DNA of 64,000 nt from an uncultured Erythrobacter sp. Lineage in GTDB: Bacteria; Pseudomonadota; Alphaproteobacteria; Sphingomonadales; Sphingomonadaceae. The stretch is from assembly GCF_947502395.1 (NCBI RefSeq), contig NZ_CANMZM010000001.1, forward strand, positions 620,001-684,000, given 5' to 3'. Shown piece by piece: positions 49,956 to 57,891 of this stretch. A program made the position numbers and the translations under genes. The first letter of the stretch is position 1. The number at the start of each line of letters is the position of its first letter. Below the pieces are notes generated by a model. That model had not been told where the DNA came from. It did no database searches and saw only the letters and a program-made list of their open reading frames with translations.

Positions 49956-51287
49956 ATGATTGATTTCGGGCGGTCGGATGATCCGCGAGTGACTGCGCAG
50001 CTCGACCGCATGGCGAAATTGAGCGTGCCGCAAGGCCGCTTGGGGTTGCAGACCATCCGAGCTTTAATGGAGCGGCTTGGCAATCCGCACCGCAAACTGC
50101 CGCCGGTGTTCCATGTCGCAGGCACCAATGGCAAAGGCTCTGTGTGCGCTTTTCTGCGCGCCATGCTGGAGGCCGATGGCAACCGTGTGCATGTCACCAC
50201 CTCACCCCACCTCGTGCGCTATAATGAGCGGATACGGCTGGCGGGTAAGCTGATCGATGATGAGCCTCTGGCTGAGCTTCTCAAAGAGGTTCTGGATGCC
50301 AGTGAACAGGGTGGCGAGGACTTAGCCCCCAGCTTCTTCGAAGTCACCATCGCCGCCGCGTTTCTGGCCTTTAGCCGCTCACCTGCAGACGCCTGCGTTG
50401 TTGAAGTGGGCGTAGGCGGGCGTCTCGATGCAACCAATGTGCTGGAACCAGAGGCGCTCGCGGCCTGCGGGATTGCTGCGCTGGGAATTGATCATGAACA
50501 GTTCCTGCTGGCGCCTGAAGAAGGCGTGCCAACAGAGCCAATGGCAAGGATTGCGTTTGAGAAGGCGGGGATTGCGAAAAAGGGCGTGCCGCTGGTGACG
50601 ATGGGAAGCGCCTATTCAATTGCAGAGCGCGCTGCCATCCGCGAGGTGTCAGAGCGAAGGAAAGCACTCCTGCAAGAGATGGGAGAAGGGTGGGATTGTA
50701 GCCCGACAGATAACAACTTCTACTATAGAGACGAGAGCCAAGCTGACGGCCCATGGTGGCTCCCCCAGCCGCAGATGCCGGGCATTCACCAACTTACGAA
50801 TGCAGGGCTAGCAATCGCAATGCTGCGTTCGCAGAGAGACATTGGCGTGTCCTATGCAGATATCAAGGAGGGGCTTGGGAGCGCATCATGGCCCGCTCGG
50901 ATGCAGAAGCTGTCGGACGGCCTCCTTACTTCACTCGCACCTGAGCACACAATTTGGCTCGATGGTGGGCATAACCTCAGCGCTGGCGAAGCGATTGCAA
51001 GGCTGTTCGAAGAGCGCCAATTGCACCTGATCTTAGGCATGTTGGACAACAAGAACCCGAGGGCGCTGCTCAACCCCTTAGGGGAAAAGGTGCGCACGCT
51101 TCAGGTGGTGCCCGTGCCAGGCCACGACAGCCACCCGGCGAGCGCATTTGGCGAAGATGCCATTGCGCGCGATGACCTTGAAGACGCGCTCTTGAATGTG
51201 CCTTCGGATGGCTCGCCCATCCTGATCGCAGGCTCGCTCTATCTCGCGGGTGAAGCGCTGCGGTTGAATGACGAGATCCCCGATTGA
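49956..51287 (+). CDS. folC: Dihydrofolate synthase / folylpolyglutamate synthase
   Basis: A 443-residue Mur-ligase-like enzyme that adds Glu to dihydropteroate and folates. It has HVAGTNGKGSVCAFLRAML (P-loop about 52-60), the SPHLVRYNERI segment, VEVGVGGRLDATNVL, and GMLDNKNPRALL. Five bp separate it from accD, of which it is the downstream neighbour. The operon probably ends here at a palindromic repeat. Confidence 0.95.
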   Translation: MIDFGRSDDPRVTAQLDRMAKLSVPQGRLGLQTIRALMERLGNPHRKLPPVFHVAGTNGKGSVCAFLRAMLEADGNRVHVTTSPHLVRYNERIRLAGKLIDDEPLAELLKEVLDASEQGGEDLAPSFFEVTIAAAFLAFSRSPADACVVEVGVGGRLDATNVLEPEALAACGIAALGIDHEQFLLAPEEGVPTEPMARIAFEKAGIAKKGVPLVTMGSAYSIAERAAIREVSERRKALLQEMGEGWDCSPTDNNFYYRDESQADGPWWLPQPQMPGIHQLTNAGLAIAMLRSQRDIGVSYADIKEGLGSASWPARMQKLSDGLLTSLAPEHTIWLDGGHNLSAGEAIARLFEERQLHLILGMLDNKNPRALLNPLGEKVRTLQVVPVPGHDSHPASAFGEDAIARDDLEDALLNVPSDGSPILIAGSLYLAGEALRLNDEIPD

Positions 51288-51296
51288 AAACCACCT

Positions 51297-51384
51297 TTCG
51301 TCCTGAGCCGGTGGCCTTTGGCCGTCTTCGACTCCGAAGGATAAACCGCGTGAACGCGTGCTTCGACAAGCTCAGCACGAACGG
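51297..51384. repeat. TCCTGAGC-family palindromic repeat after folC
   Basis: Starts TTCGTCCTGAGCCGG and ends GCTTCGACAAGCTCAGCACGA; the interior CCGGTGGCC/GGCC and CGCGTGAACGCG segments are also self-complementary. It lies between convergent folC and the first AmpG gene. Confidence 0.82.
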
Positions 51385-51387
51385 GCC

Positions 51388-52665
51388 TCAGTTTTGAGTG
51401 CCTGCACTCCCCATCGCTTCGTCGACTAGGCCACTGCGGCTCATCCACCAGAACAGCGCTATTCCTGGTAGGGCAAGCACGGTGGTGAGCAGGTAGAAGT
51501 TCACATAGCCAATCCCCTCGATTAGTCCGCCTGCCGTGGTGCCTGTGAGCAAGCGGCCCATCACACTCGCTCCGGCTGAAATCAGAGCATATTGCGCGGC
51601 GGTGAAACGCAGATCACACAGTGCTGAGAAATAGGCGACGACCACCACGCCACCATACCCGCTGGCAAAGTTTTCAAACCCAATCGCGCCTGCCATGGCC
51701 CAATTGGAATCCCCGACCACGGCAAGCCCCGCAAAGCTCACATTGGACACCGCCATCAGGATCAGCGCGATCATCACCGAGCGTTTTAGGCCCAATTTTG
51801 AGTACAAAACCCCGCCGAGGAATATTCCGATCATATAGGCCCAAAAGCCCAGCCCCACATCGTAAAGCGCGATCTCGTCATTGGTGAAACCAAGGTCGTC
51901 GAACAGAAGGCGGAAGGTAAGGTTTGCGAGCGTGTCGCCGATCTTGTGAACAAGGATAAAGGCGAGCACCAACCATGCGCCGTGCCTCCCCAGAAACTCA
52001 GCGAATGGCCCCGCGATGGATTGCCACACGTCGGAAACGCCACTCTTCGCAATGGTGACGGTGCGTCTTGCGGGCTCCCCCATGATGAGCGCGGTGAGCA
52101 TGGCGGGAAGCGCGAACAGAGCGCAGGCCATATAGCCCGCTGACCAGCCGTAACGCGCCGCCACAACCAGCGCGAGCGCCCCCGCCCCTGCCGCGCCAAT
52201 TCGCCAGCCGTACTGGCTCATCCCCGAACCGGTGCCAAGTTGATCGGGGCGCAAGGTCTCAATCCGGTAGGCGTCGATCACAATGTCAAAGGTCGCGCCC
52301 GCCACGCCCACAAGCACGGCGGCGATGATGGTTGCGGTGAGGCTCTGCTGAGGCTCAACCAGCGCGAGGTTCACAACGCTCGCAATGACCAACACGCCAG
52401 AAAGAAGCATCCACGAGACGCGCTGTCCCATTCGGCCAAGGATGGGCAGGCGAACGCCGTCGACCACCCATGCCCAGAACACTTTGAAATTGTAGACAAG
52501 GAAGGCGAGCGTGAAGGCTGTGACGGTTGCTTTGTCGATCCCGTCTTGGGCAAGCCTTGTGGTCAGCGTCGCCCCGATCATCGCATAGGGGAAGCCCGAG
52601 GAGACCCCGACAAAGAACGCAGCAAGCGCCTCTTTCTCAAGGTAGGGTTTTACGCCGCTCCACAC
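51388..52665 (-). CDS. AmpG-family MFS transporter (first copy)
   Basis: A 425-residue membrane protein with about twelve helices. AmpG-like features include EALAAFFVGVSSGFPYAMIG near the N-terminus, FKVFWAWVVDGVRLP, and QDIAIN-like GATFDIVIDAYRIETL (about 141-156), then GYGGVVVVAYFSAL. The family imports GlcNAc-anhydroMurNAc peptides for murein recycling. It is followed on the same strand, after a repeat, by the second copy upstream at 52761. Confidence 0.85.
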   Translation of the reverse strand: MWSGVKPYLEKEALAAFFVGVSSGFPYAMIGATLTTRLAQDGIDKATVTAFTLAFLVYNFKVFWAWVVDGVRLPILGRMGQRVSWMLLSGVLVIASVVNLALVEPQQSLTATIIAAVLVGVAGATFDIVIDAYRIETLRPDQLGTGSGMSQYGWRIGAAGAGALALVVAARYGWSAGYMACALFALPAMLTALIMGEPARRTVTIAKSGVSDVWQSIAGPFAEFLGRHGAWLVLAFILVHKIGDTLANLTFRLLFDDLGFTNDEIALYDVGLGFWAYMIGIFLGGVLYSKLGLKRSVMIALILMAVSNVSFAGLAVVGDSNWAMAGAIGFENFASGYGGVVVVAYFSALCDLRFTAAQYALISAGASVMGRLLTGTTAGGLIEGIGYVNFYLLTTVLALPGIALFWWMSRSGLVDEAMGSAGTQN

Positions 52666-52678
52666 TTTCGCTTTTCCC

Positions 52679-52746
52679 CGTTCGTCCTGAGCCTGTCGAA
52701 GGATGAACCGCGAACGCGCGCCCTTCGACAGGCTCAGTGCGAACGG
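52679..52746. repeat. TCCTGAGC-family palindromic repeat between two AmpG genes
   Basis: Arms CGTTCGTCCTGAGCCTGTCG and CGACAGGCTCAGTGCGAACG form a near-perfect inverted repeat around ATGAACCGCGAACGCGCG. It is the shortest and most regular copy of this family in the window. Confidence 0.88.
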
Positions 52747-52760
52747 AGCTTGGGCTGTTA

Positions 52761-54581
52761 TTATTCAGCTGGCTGTGCCTTAGCTTCAACATCATCGGTC
52801 CCCATGCGCGACTGCCTGTACCATTCAGCGAGACACAGAACCACCGCGACCAGCCCGATCAATGTCGTAAGCACGAAGACATCAAAGTAGCCCTGCTCTT
52901 CGATCATTTCACCCAAGGCTCCGCGTCCCAGAGTGCCAACAAGCAGAGTGAGCGAGGAGAGTAGAGCATATTGCACGGCGGCATATTTCTTTGACACAAT
53001 GGAAGAGAGCCACGCGATATAGGCTGCACCCGCGATACCGATCGCCAAGTTCTCAAACATGATGGTGAAGGTCAGGCGCGGCAGAGCGTCGGAGCCAAAT
53101 GGTGCAAATGTGCTGATCAGCCAAGTGAAGCCCACAATGTCGCTAGCCACCTGCATATTCGCCCCGCCCACGGCCATATCAGCGTAGAGCAGATTGGTGA
53201 GCGCTGCGAGAAGCGCACCCAAAGTCAGCGTCAGCATCCGCCCCAAGACGGTGAGCATATAACCGCCCAAGGCGAGCCCTGCGATAATTGCGCCAACGCC
53301 AAAGAATTTGGAGGCGAAAGCCACCTCATCATTGGTGTAATTGAGCTCGCCCAGATAGAACGGATAGGCAAAGGTCCCCCAGATCGCATCGCAAATCCGG
53401 TAGGTGAGAACGAGCGCTAAGATCAAAACAAGCGACCAACCGATCCGCCCGACAAACTCCACCAACGGCGCCAGCAATGCGCGGTAAAGGTGGTCGACGG
53501 CTCCGGACGCGCGTTGAGCAACTTCGCCGGGGGCAATCAAGTCCCTACCGTTTGTCTTGCGGCCATGGAGCATTCCCGCAATCGCTGCTGGCAGGATGAT
53601 AGTTGCCGCGATGATCAACGGGCCCATCTTGGCAGTGAACTCGGTCGGATCAGGTCGCCCGCTTTCATTTAAGGAAAACATGCCGAGCAGGTAATTGGGA
53701 TCGAGCACAAACAGTCCCAGGTCGAAAACCCCCATCATCGGCACATAGCCGCCAAGCGCGCGGACCATGAAGATGCCGAGGATCGTCAGCGCCCAGACCC
53801 AAAGGCCGACCACTACCCAAAGGTAATGCCTACGCACACCCGGGCGCACCTCGCCAACGGCATAAAGCTCCTCGATTTCCTCCTCGCTGGTGCTTGCAGT
53901 TTTGACCCTATCGCGGTCGCTGTCCGGTGCGAACAGCCCTGCAAAGCCGATCAACAGCACGCTCGCGCCAAAGATCATATAGGTTTCTGGCCACCCAATG
54001 CGCGCGGCGATTATCAGGCCCAATGCCCCGCCAAACAGTGAGGCCAACCGAAAGCCCATCTGATAGATAGTCGAGAGCATATCGAGGGTCGCTTCCTCGT
54101 CCGCGACATCAATCCGCCAGGCGTTGATTGCAATGTCCTGTGTCGCGCTGGCGAGCGCGCCGATCCCGGCAAGCAGCGAGAACCAGCCGAGCTGCGTCTT
54201 GGGCTCAAGCAGACTGAGCGTCACAAGGATAATGCCGAGGCTCAGCTGCATCGGCGCAATCCATTGTTTGCGCTTGCCCAGTTTGCGAAGACCAGGAATG
54301 TTCACCTTATCCACCAATGGCGACCAGATGAATTGGAAGGCGTATGCAAGGCCAATCAACGAGAAGACGCCCATTGTCTCCAAATCGACTTCTGCCTCGG
54401 ACAGCCACGCGTAAAGCGTACCCAGAAACAGCGCGAAAGGCAGACCGCTCGTAAAGCCGAACAGCGCCATATAGGCCGACTTCTTATTCCTCAGCGCGCG
54501 GATAACCTCGCCAATGCCGGGTTTCTTAGGCTTTGCGCTTTCGTCGGCGGTCGCTTCGGCGGTGGTCACGGGTAAGCACAT
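52761..54581 (-). CDS. AmpG-family MFS transporter (second, longer copy)
   Basis: A 606-residue membrane protein. The N-terminal half has GFTSGLPFALFLGTLYAWLSE, FIWSPLVDKVNIPGLRKLG and ATQDIAINAWRIDVAD, the AmpG hallmark. An inserted segment with extra helices and a soluble part (about residues 235-380) makes it longer than the usual 425-500. I start at ATG 54581, preceded by AAAGG; GTG 54569 is an alternative, and the frame extends to 54761 across the divergent oxygenase. It likely carries murein fragments, but the insert may shift specificity. Confidence 0.85.
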   Translation of the reverse strand: MCLPVTTAEATADESAKPKKPGIGEVIRALRNKKSAYMALFGFTSGLPFALFLGTLYAWLSEAEVDLETMGVFSLIGLAYAFQFIWSPLVDKVNIPGLRKLGKRKQWIAPMQLSLGIILVTLSLLEPKTQLGWFSLLAGIGALASATQDIAINAWRIDVADEEATLDMLSTIYQMGFRLASLFGGALGLIIAARIGWPETYMIFGASVLLIGFAGLFAPDSDRDRVKTASTSEEEIEELYAVGEVRPGVRRHYLWVVVGLWVWALTILGIFMVRALGGYVPMMGVFDLGLFVLDPNYLLGMFSLNESGRPDPTEFTAKMGPLIIAATIILPAAIAGMLHGRKTNGRDLIAPGEVAQRASGAVDHLYRALLAPLVEFVGRIGWSLVLILALVLTYRICDAIWGTFAYPFYLGELNYTNDEVAFASKFFGVGAIIAGLALGGYMLTVLGRMLTLTLGALLAALTNLLYADMAVGGANMQVASDIVGFTWLISTFAPFGSDALPRLTFTIMFENLAIGIAGAAYIAWLSSIVSKKYAAVQYALLSSLTLLVGTLGRGALGEMIEEQGYFDVFVLTTLIGLVAVVLCLAEWYRQSRMGTDDVEAKAQPAE

Positions 54582-54642
54582 CCTTTGTAATTTGGGCGCG
54601 AGTGTGGGACAAAAGCTGGACAAGTGAAATAGGGATAACGTG

Positions 54643-55815
54643 ATGAACCGGGCCACAACGCAAGATTTGCCCAGAGAATTTCCAAGTTTAGAGCCAACCG
54701 CTGGCCAGCTCGCGCTTGCTGAGAGCATTCGCGATGGTGAAGCGCAGCGCCCGGTGGACACGATTGGAACTGTCCCTGCAGGCCGCTACACCTCCCCCGA
54801 TCACTTTGCGAAAGAGAAAGCGGCGCTGTTCGACAAGCTTCCGCAGGTGCTCGCGCCGTCCGCCTTGCTCCCCGAACCCGGCATGGTGGTGCCGCATGAT
54901 GACACGGGCCGCCCGCTGCTCATCACCCGCGACAGCGAGGGTGTCGCGCACGTCTTCCTTAACGTGTGCCGACACCGCGGCACTCGGCTGGTTGAGGGCA
55001 AGGATGTGCAATGCGCCAAGCGCATGGTGTGCCCCTATCACGCTTGGACTTACAAGCTTGACGGAAAGCTCCTTGCCCTGCCACGCCCAGAAACCTTTCC
55101 CGGTTTGGACAAGAGCGAACATAGCCTTGTCGAGCTGCCCTCACTTGAAACCGGCGGCATGATTTGGTTCGCGTCAGTAGAGGGCGCCGACTTCTCCCAT
55201 GCCAAAGCGATCAGCACCGACTTCGATGCCTTTGGAATGGGCGATCTCCACCTCTTCCGCCGCAAGACCCATCAGGTAAAGGGCAATTGGAAGCTCATCA
55301 TGGATGCGTTCCTTGAGAGCTATCATGTCACCCGCCTCCACGCGAACACCATCGGCCCCTTCTTCAAAGACGGCATAACCAGCGGCGATATGGTCGGCCC
55401 GCACCTTCGTTCAGCAGTGGGACGCCTCGAGGAAATGGAGAATGTGGACCTCAACGATATGGCCGCAATGCGTAGGGTGATTACCTTTGCCTATCAGCTG
55501 TTCCCGGGCACCATCGTCGTACCGAGCCCCGATTACGTGAACATCATGGTTCTGATGCCGCAGGCTCACAATCACACCATTGTTGAGGATTTCATGCTCA
55601 TTCCTGAGGAGCCCAAAACCGAGAAGGCACTGGACCACTGGGAACGCAGTTGGAAGCTTCTCGACGGTGGTGTTTTCGCCAATGAAGATTTCCGCGCAGC
55701 AGAGCTTGGCCAGCAAGGTCTGGAAAGCGGAGCAATCACCGAGCTTACCATGGGCACACTCGAAAGCGGCATTGCGCGCTTTGATGCGATTGTGCAGGAG
55801 CACTTGAGCGCCTAA
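54643..55815 (+). CDS. Rieske non-heme iron oxygenase, alpha-subunit type
   Basis: A 390-residue ring-hydroxylating-type oxygenase. The Rieske site is CRHRGTRLVEGKDVQCAKRM then CPYHAWTY, giving CxH and CxxH ligands (about 109-136). The catalytic iron ligands are in DAFLESYHVTRLHAN (about 224-238) with a distal Asp expected. No partner beta subunit or ferredoxin gene is adjacent, so it may be a stand-alone alpha type. The substrate is unknown. Confidence 0.9.
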   Translation: MNRATTQDLPREFPSLEPTAGQLALAESIRDGEAQRPVDTIGTVPAGRYTSPDHFAKEKAALFDKLPQVLAPSALLPEPGMVVPHDDTGRPLLITRDSEGVAHVFLNVCRHRGTRLVEGKDVQCAKRMVCPYHAWTYKLDGKLLALPRPETFPGLDKSEHSLVELPSLETGGMIWFASVEGADFSHAKAISTDFDAFGMGDLHLFRRKTHQVKGNWKLIMDAFLESYHVTRLHANTIGPFFKDGITSGDMVGPHLRSAVGRLEEMENVDLNDMAAMRRVITFAYQLFPGTIVVPSPDYVNIMVLMPQAHNHTIVEDFMLIPEEPKTEKALDHWERSWKLLDGGVFANEDFRAAELGQQGLESGAITELTMGTLESGIARFDAIVQEHLSA

Positions 55816-55825
55816 AGGGCACCCC

Positions 55826-56626
55826 ATGCCCACCAACCCAAAGAAATCTGATGATCGCCCCGAGGGCGACCGTATCGCCAAACTTCTCGCGCGCGCAGGG
55901 GTTGCCTCGCGCCGCGAGATTGAGCGTATGATTGCTGATAAGCGCATCACGCTGGATGGAAAGTCGGTTGAAACACCTGCAACCTTCCTCACGTCCCTTA
56001 GAGGGGTGAGCGTTGACGGAAAACCAGTCGGCCCGCCCGAGCCCTCTCAACTTTATGCCTTTCACAAACCCTCAGGTCTGATCACCGCCGAAAGAGACCC
56101 AGCAGGCCGCGCGACGATCTATTCGGCGCTCATCAATGCCCTTCCCAAAGGCACGCCGCGGGTCATGCCCGTCGGAAGGCTGGATTTTAACACTGAAGGG
56201 TTGTTGTTGCTCACAAACGATGGTGGCCTCAAGCGCACCATGGAGCTCCCTTCAAGCGAGATTCCGCGCACTTACCGCGCGCGCGCCTTTGGCGAAATTC
56301 ATCAAGATCAGCTTGAGGCCTTGAGCGAAGGTGTCGAGATCGAAGGCATGCGTTATGGCTCAATCGACGCCAATCTTGAACGTGGGTCCGGTGGAAAGGG
56401 CCACAAGAACCACTGGATCGAAATGACCATCACCGAAGGCAAAAACCGCGAGGTGCGCCGGGTGCTCGAATATCTCGGGCTTGAAGTAAACCGATTGATC
56501 CGGGTGGGTTATGGGCCTTTTGCTCTGGGCGATCTCCCGCGAGGACAAGCAGCCCGCATTAAGAAAGGCGACCTTGATCGCTTTGTAAGCTCCCTCAAAG
56601 GTGGTTCAAAGAGGAAGCAAGACTAA
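55826..56626 (+). CDS. rluB: RsuA/RluB-family pseudouridine synthase
   Basis: A 266-residue enzyme. An N-terminal S4 RNA-binding domain (DRIAKLLARAGVASRREIER, residues about 13-32) is followed by the catalytic GRLDFNTEGLLLLTNDG (Asp about 115) and EGKNREVRRVLEYLGLEVNRLIR. RluB modifies U2605 of 23S rRNA and RsuA U516 of 16S. The conserved SNR and basic tail suggest RluB, but I cannot decide firmly. Stop overlaps rsmD start by one base. Confidence 0.88.
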   Translation: MPTNPKKSDDRPEGDRIAKLLARAGVASRREIERMIADKRITLDGKSVETPATFLTSLRGVSVDGKPVGPPEPSQLYAFHKPSGLITAERDPAGRATIYSALINALPKGTPRVMPVGRLDFNTEGLLLLTNDGGLKRTMELPSSEIPRTYRARAFGEIHQDQLEALSEGVEIEGMRYGSIDANLERGSGGKGHKNHWIEMTITEGKNREVRRVLEYLGLEVNRLIRVGYGPFALGDLPRGQAARIKKGDLDRFVSSLKGGSKRKQD

Positions 56627-57192
56627 TGCGGATTATCGCTGGCGAATGGCGCGGGCGAAAGCTCACTGCACCCAAGGGCGATTCCACAAGGCCCACTGCA
56701 GATCGCATGCGCGAGACGCTGTTTTCGATGCTCACCAGTCGCCTCGGCAGCTTTGATGACCTGCGCGTCGCGGATCTCTTCGCGGGCTCAGGTGCATTGG
56801 GATTGGAAGCACTCTCAAGGGGCGCTGCGCATTGCCTTTTCGTGGAACAGGAACGTCCCGCCCTCGATGCGATCCGCGCCAACATATCTGCGCTCGATGC
56901 CCGAGCATCAAGCACTGTGGAAGCAGGCTCGGTCATGGGTCTCAGGGTCGCGCGCGAAACTTACGATCTAATCATGCTCGACCCGCCTTACCGCACGGGC
57001 GCTGGCGAAGTGGCCCTTGACCGACTTCTGCGCCTTGACTGGATTGATGATGCGACGTGGATCGCGCTCGAAACGGCTTTTGACGAAGAACCTGACATCA
57101 AGGGCCTCCAGATTGAAGCCTCGAGAAAGGTTGGCAAGGGCAGGCTCACGCTGCTTGTACGCGAGCCCGCCCCCACCCCGGCGCCGGACTGA
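56626..57192 (+). CDS. rsmD: 16S rRNA (guanine-966-N2)-methyltransferase
   Basis: A 188-residue SAM enzyme. It begins MRIIAGEWRGRKLTAPKGDS and has RPTADRMRETLFSML, the SAM loop VADLFAGSGALGLEALSRGA (about 45-64), LFVEQERPALDAI and catalytic DPPYRTG (about 118-124). The usual size and order after a pseudouridine synthase support rsmD. It ends near a convergent unknown gene. Confidence 0.94.
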   Translation: MRIIAGEWRGRKLTAPKGDSTRPTADRMRETLFSMLTSRLGSFDDLRVADLFAGSGALGLEALSRGAAHCLFVEQERPALDAIRANISALDARASSTVEAGSVMGLRVARETYDLIMLDPPYRTGAGEVALDRLLRLDWIDDATWIALETAFDEEPDIKGLQIEASRKVGKGRLTLLVREPAPTPAPD

Positions 57193-57246
57193 TAGGGCGC
57201 CGTTCCCGCCCTTTGCTAGCCAGCCTTGGGTAAGCTGGTCTCGTGC

Positions 57247-57603
57247 CTAGCGGGGAGAGGAAGCAGCACGGCTTTCAAGCTGTTGCCAGGCAGCGTCGCG
57301 TTCCGGGCCAGTCATTGCCGTCAAGGCAATCTTGTCCTCGTCCGGCAACTGCCAAAACAGGGACTGACGCGGTTTTGATAGCTCCCAGTAATAGGCTTGG
57401 GTCTCTGCAGGCCAAAGTTCGTACTGAGCCTGTTGCTCTGAGGGCCAGCCAGAGACTTCGGCCTGCTGCTTTTCTGAAAGCTGCGGCGCCGTTGGCGGCG
57501 ATGCAGACGGTGCATCTTGCGTGCTTGCCGCTATGGGGGCAGCCGCCACCATTCCTAAAGTCGCGACCGCGACACCGAATAGATAGAGATGAGATACTCG
57601 CAT
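57247..57603 (-). CDS. Small secreted protein of unknown function
   Basis: A 118-residue protein with a signal peptide (cleavage after AAA or IAA, about residue 26). The mature part is Gln/Trp-rich with repeated W-P-x-E/x-Q units (GWPSEQQAQYELWPAETQAYYWEL). No family is recognised. It is convergent with rsmD and divergent from the pcrA helicase gene. Confidence 0.7.
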   Translation of the reverse strand: MRVSHLYLFGVAVATLGMVAAAPIAASTQDAPSASPPTAPQLSEKQQAEVSGWPSEQQAQYELWPAETQAYYWELSKPRQSLFWQLPDEDKIALTAMTGPERDAAWQQLESRAASSPR

Positions 57604-57891
57604 GGGTTACTCCATTATTGAACAAACCCAAGCGATGACGAACATTGCAATGTGCGTCCGGAGCGCCTGTTCCCTCCACACCGAACAAGCGTGAGATGGC
57701 AGGGAATTGCGGCTTTGCGAAGGGGCCTGCGCCTCCCAGATCGCGCCGATGACACGGAACAACGAAAGCTGTTCTACAAACCGGACAGAGCGAATAATCG
57801 GGGACGGAAGCCTACGAAGAGGTGCACTCGAGAGCCTGATATGCGACCTTGCACCCTTCGAATTTGTTCTGTAATTGTTCCAGCCGAGTTC

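Noticed and set aside
57652..57891. 80-codon N-terminal extension of the PcrA-like helicase
   Set aside because: Unlike the family, rich in Arg/Pro, and it crosses the promoter region of the divergent secreted-protein gene. The start at 57892 fits better.
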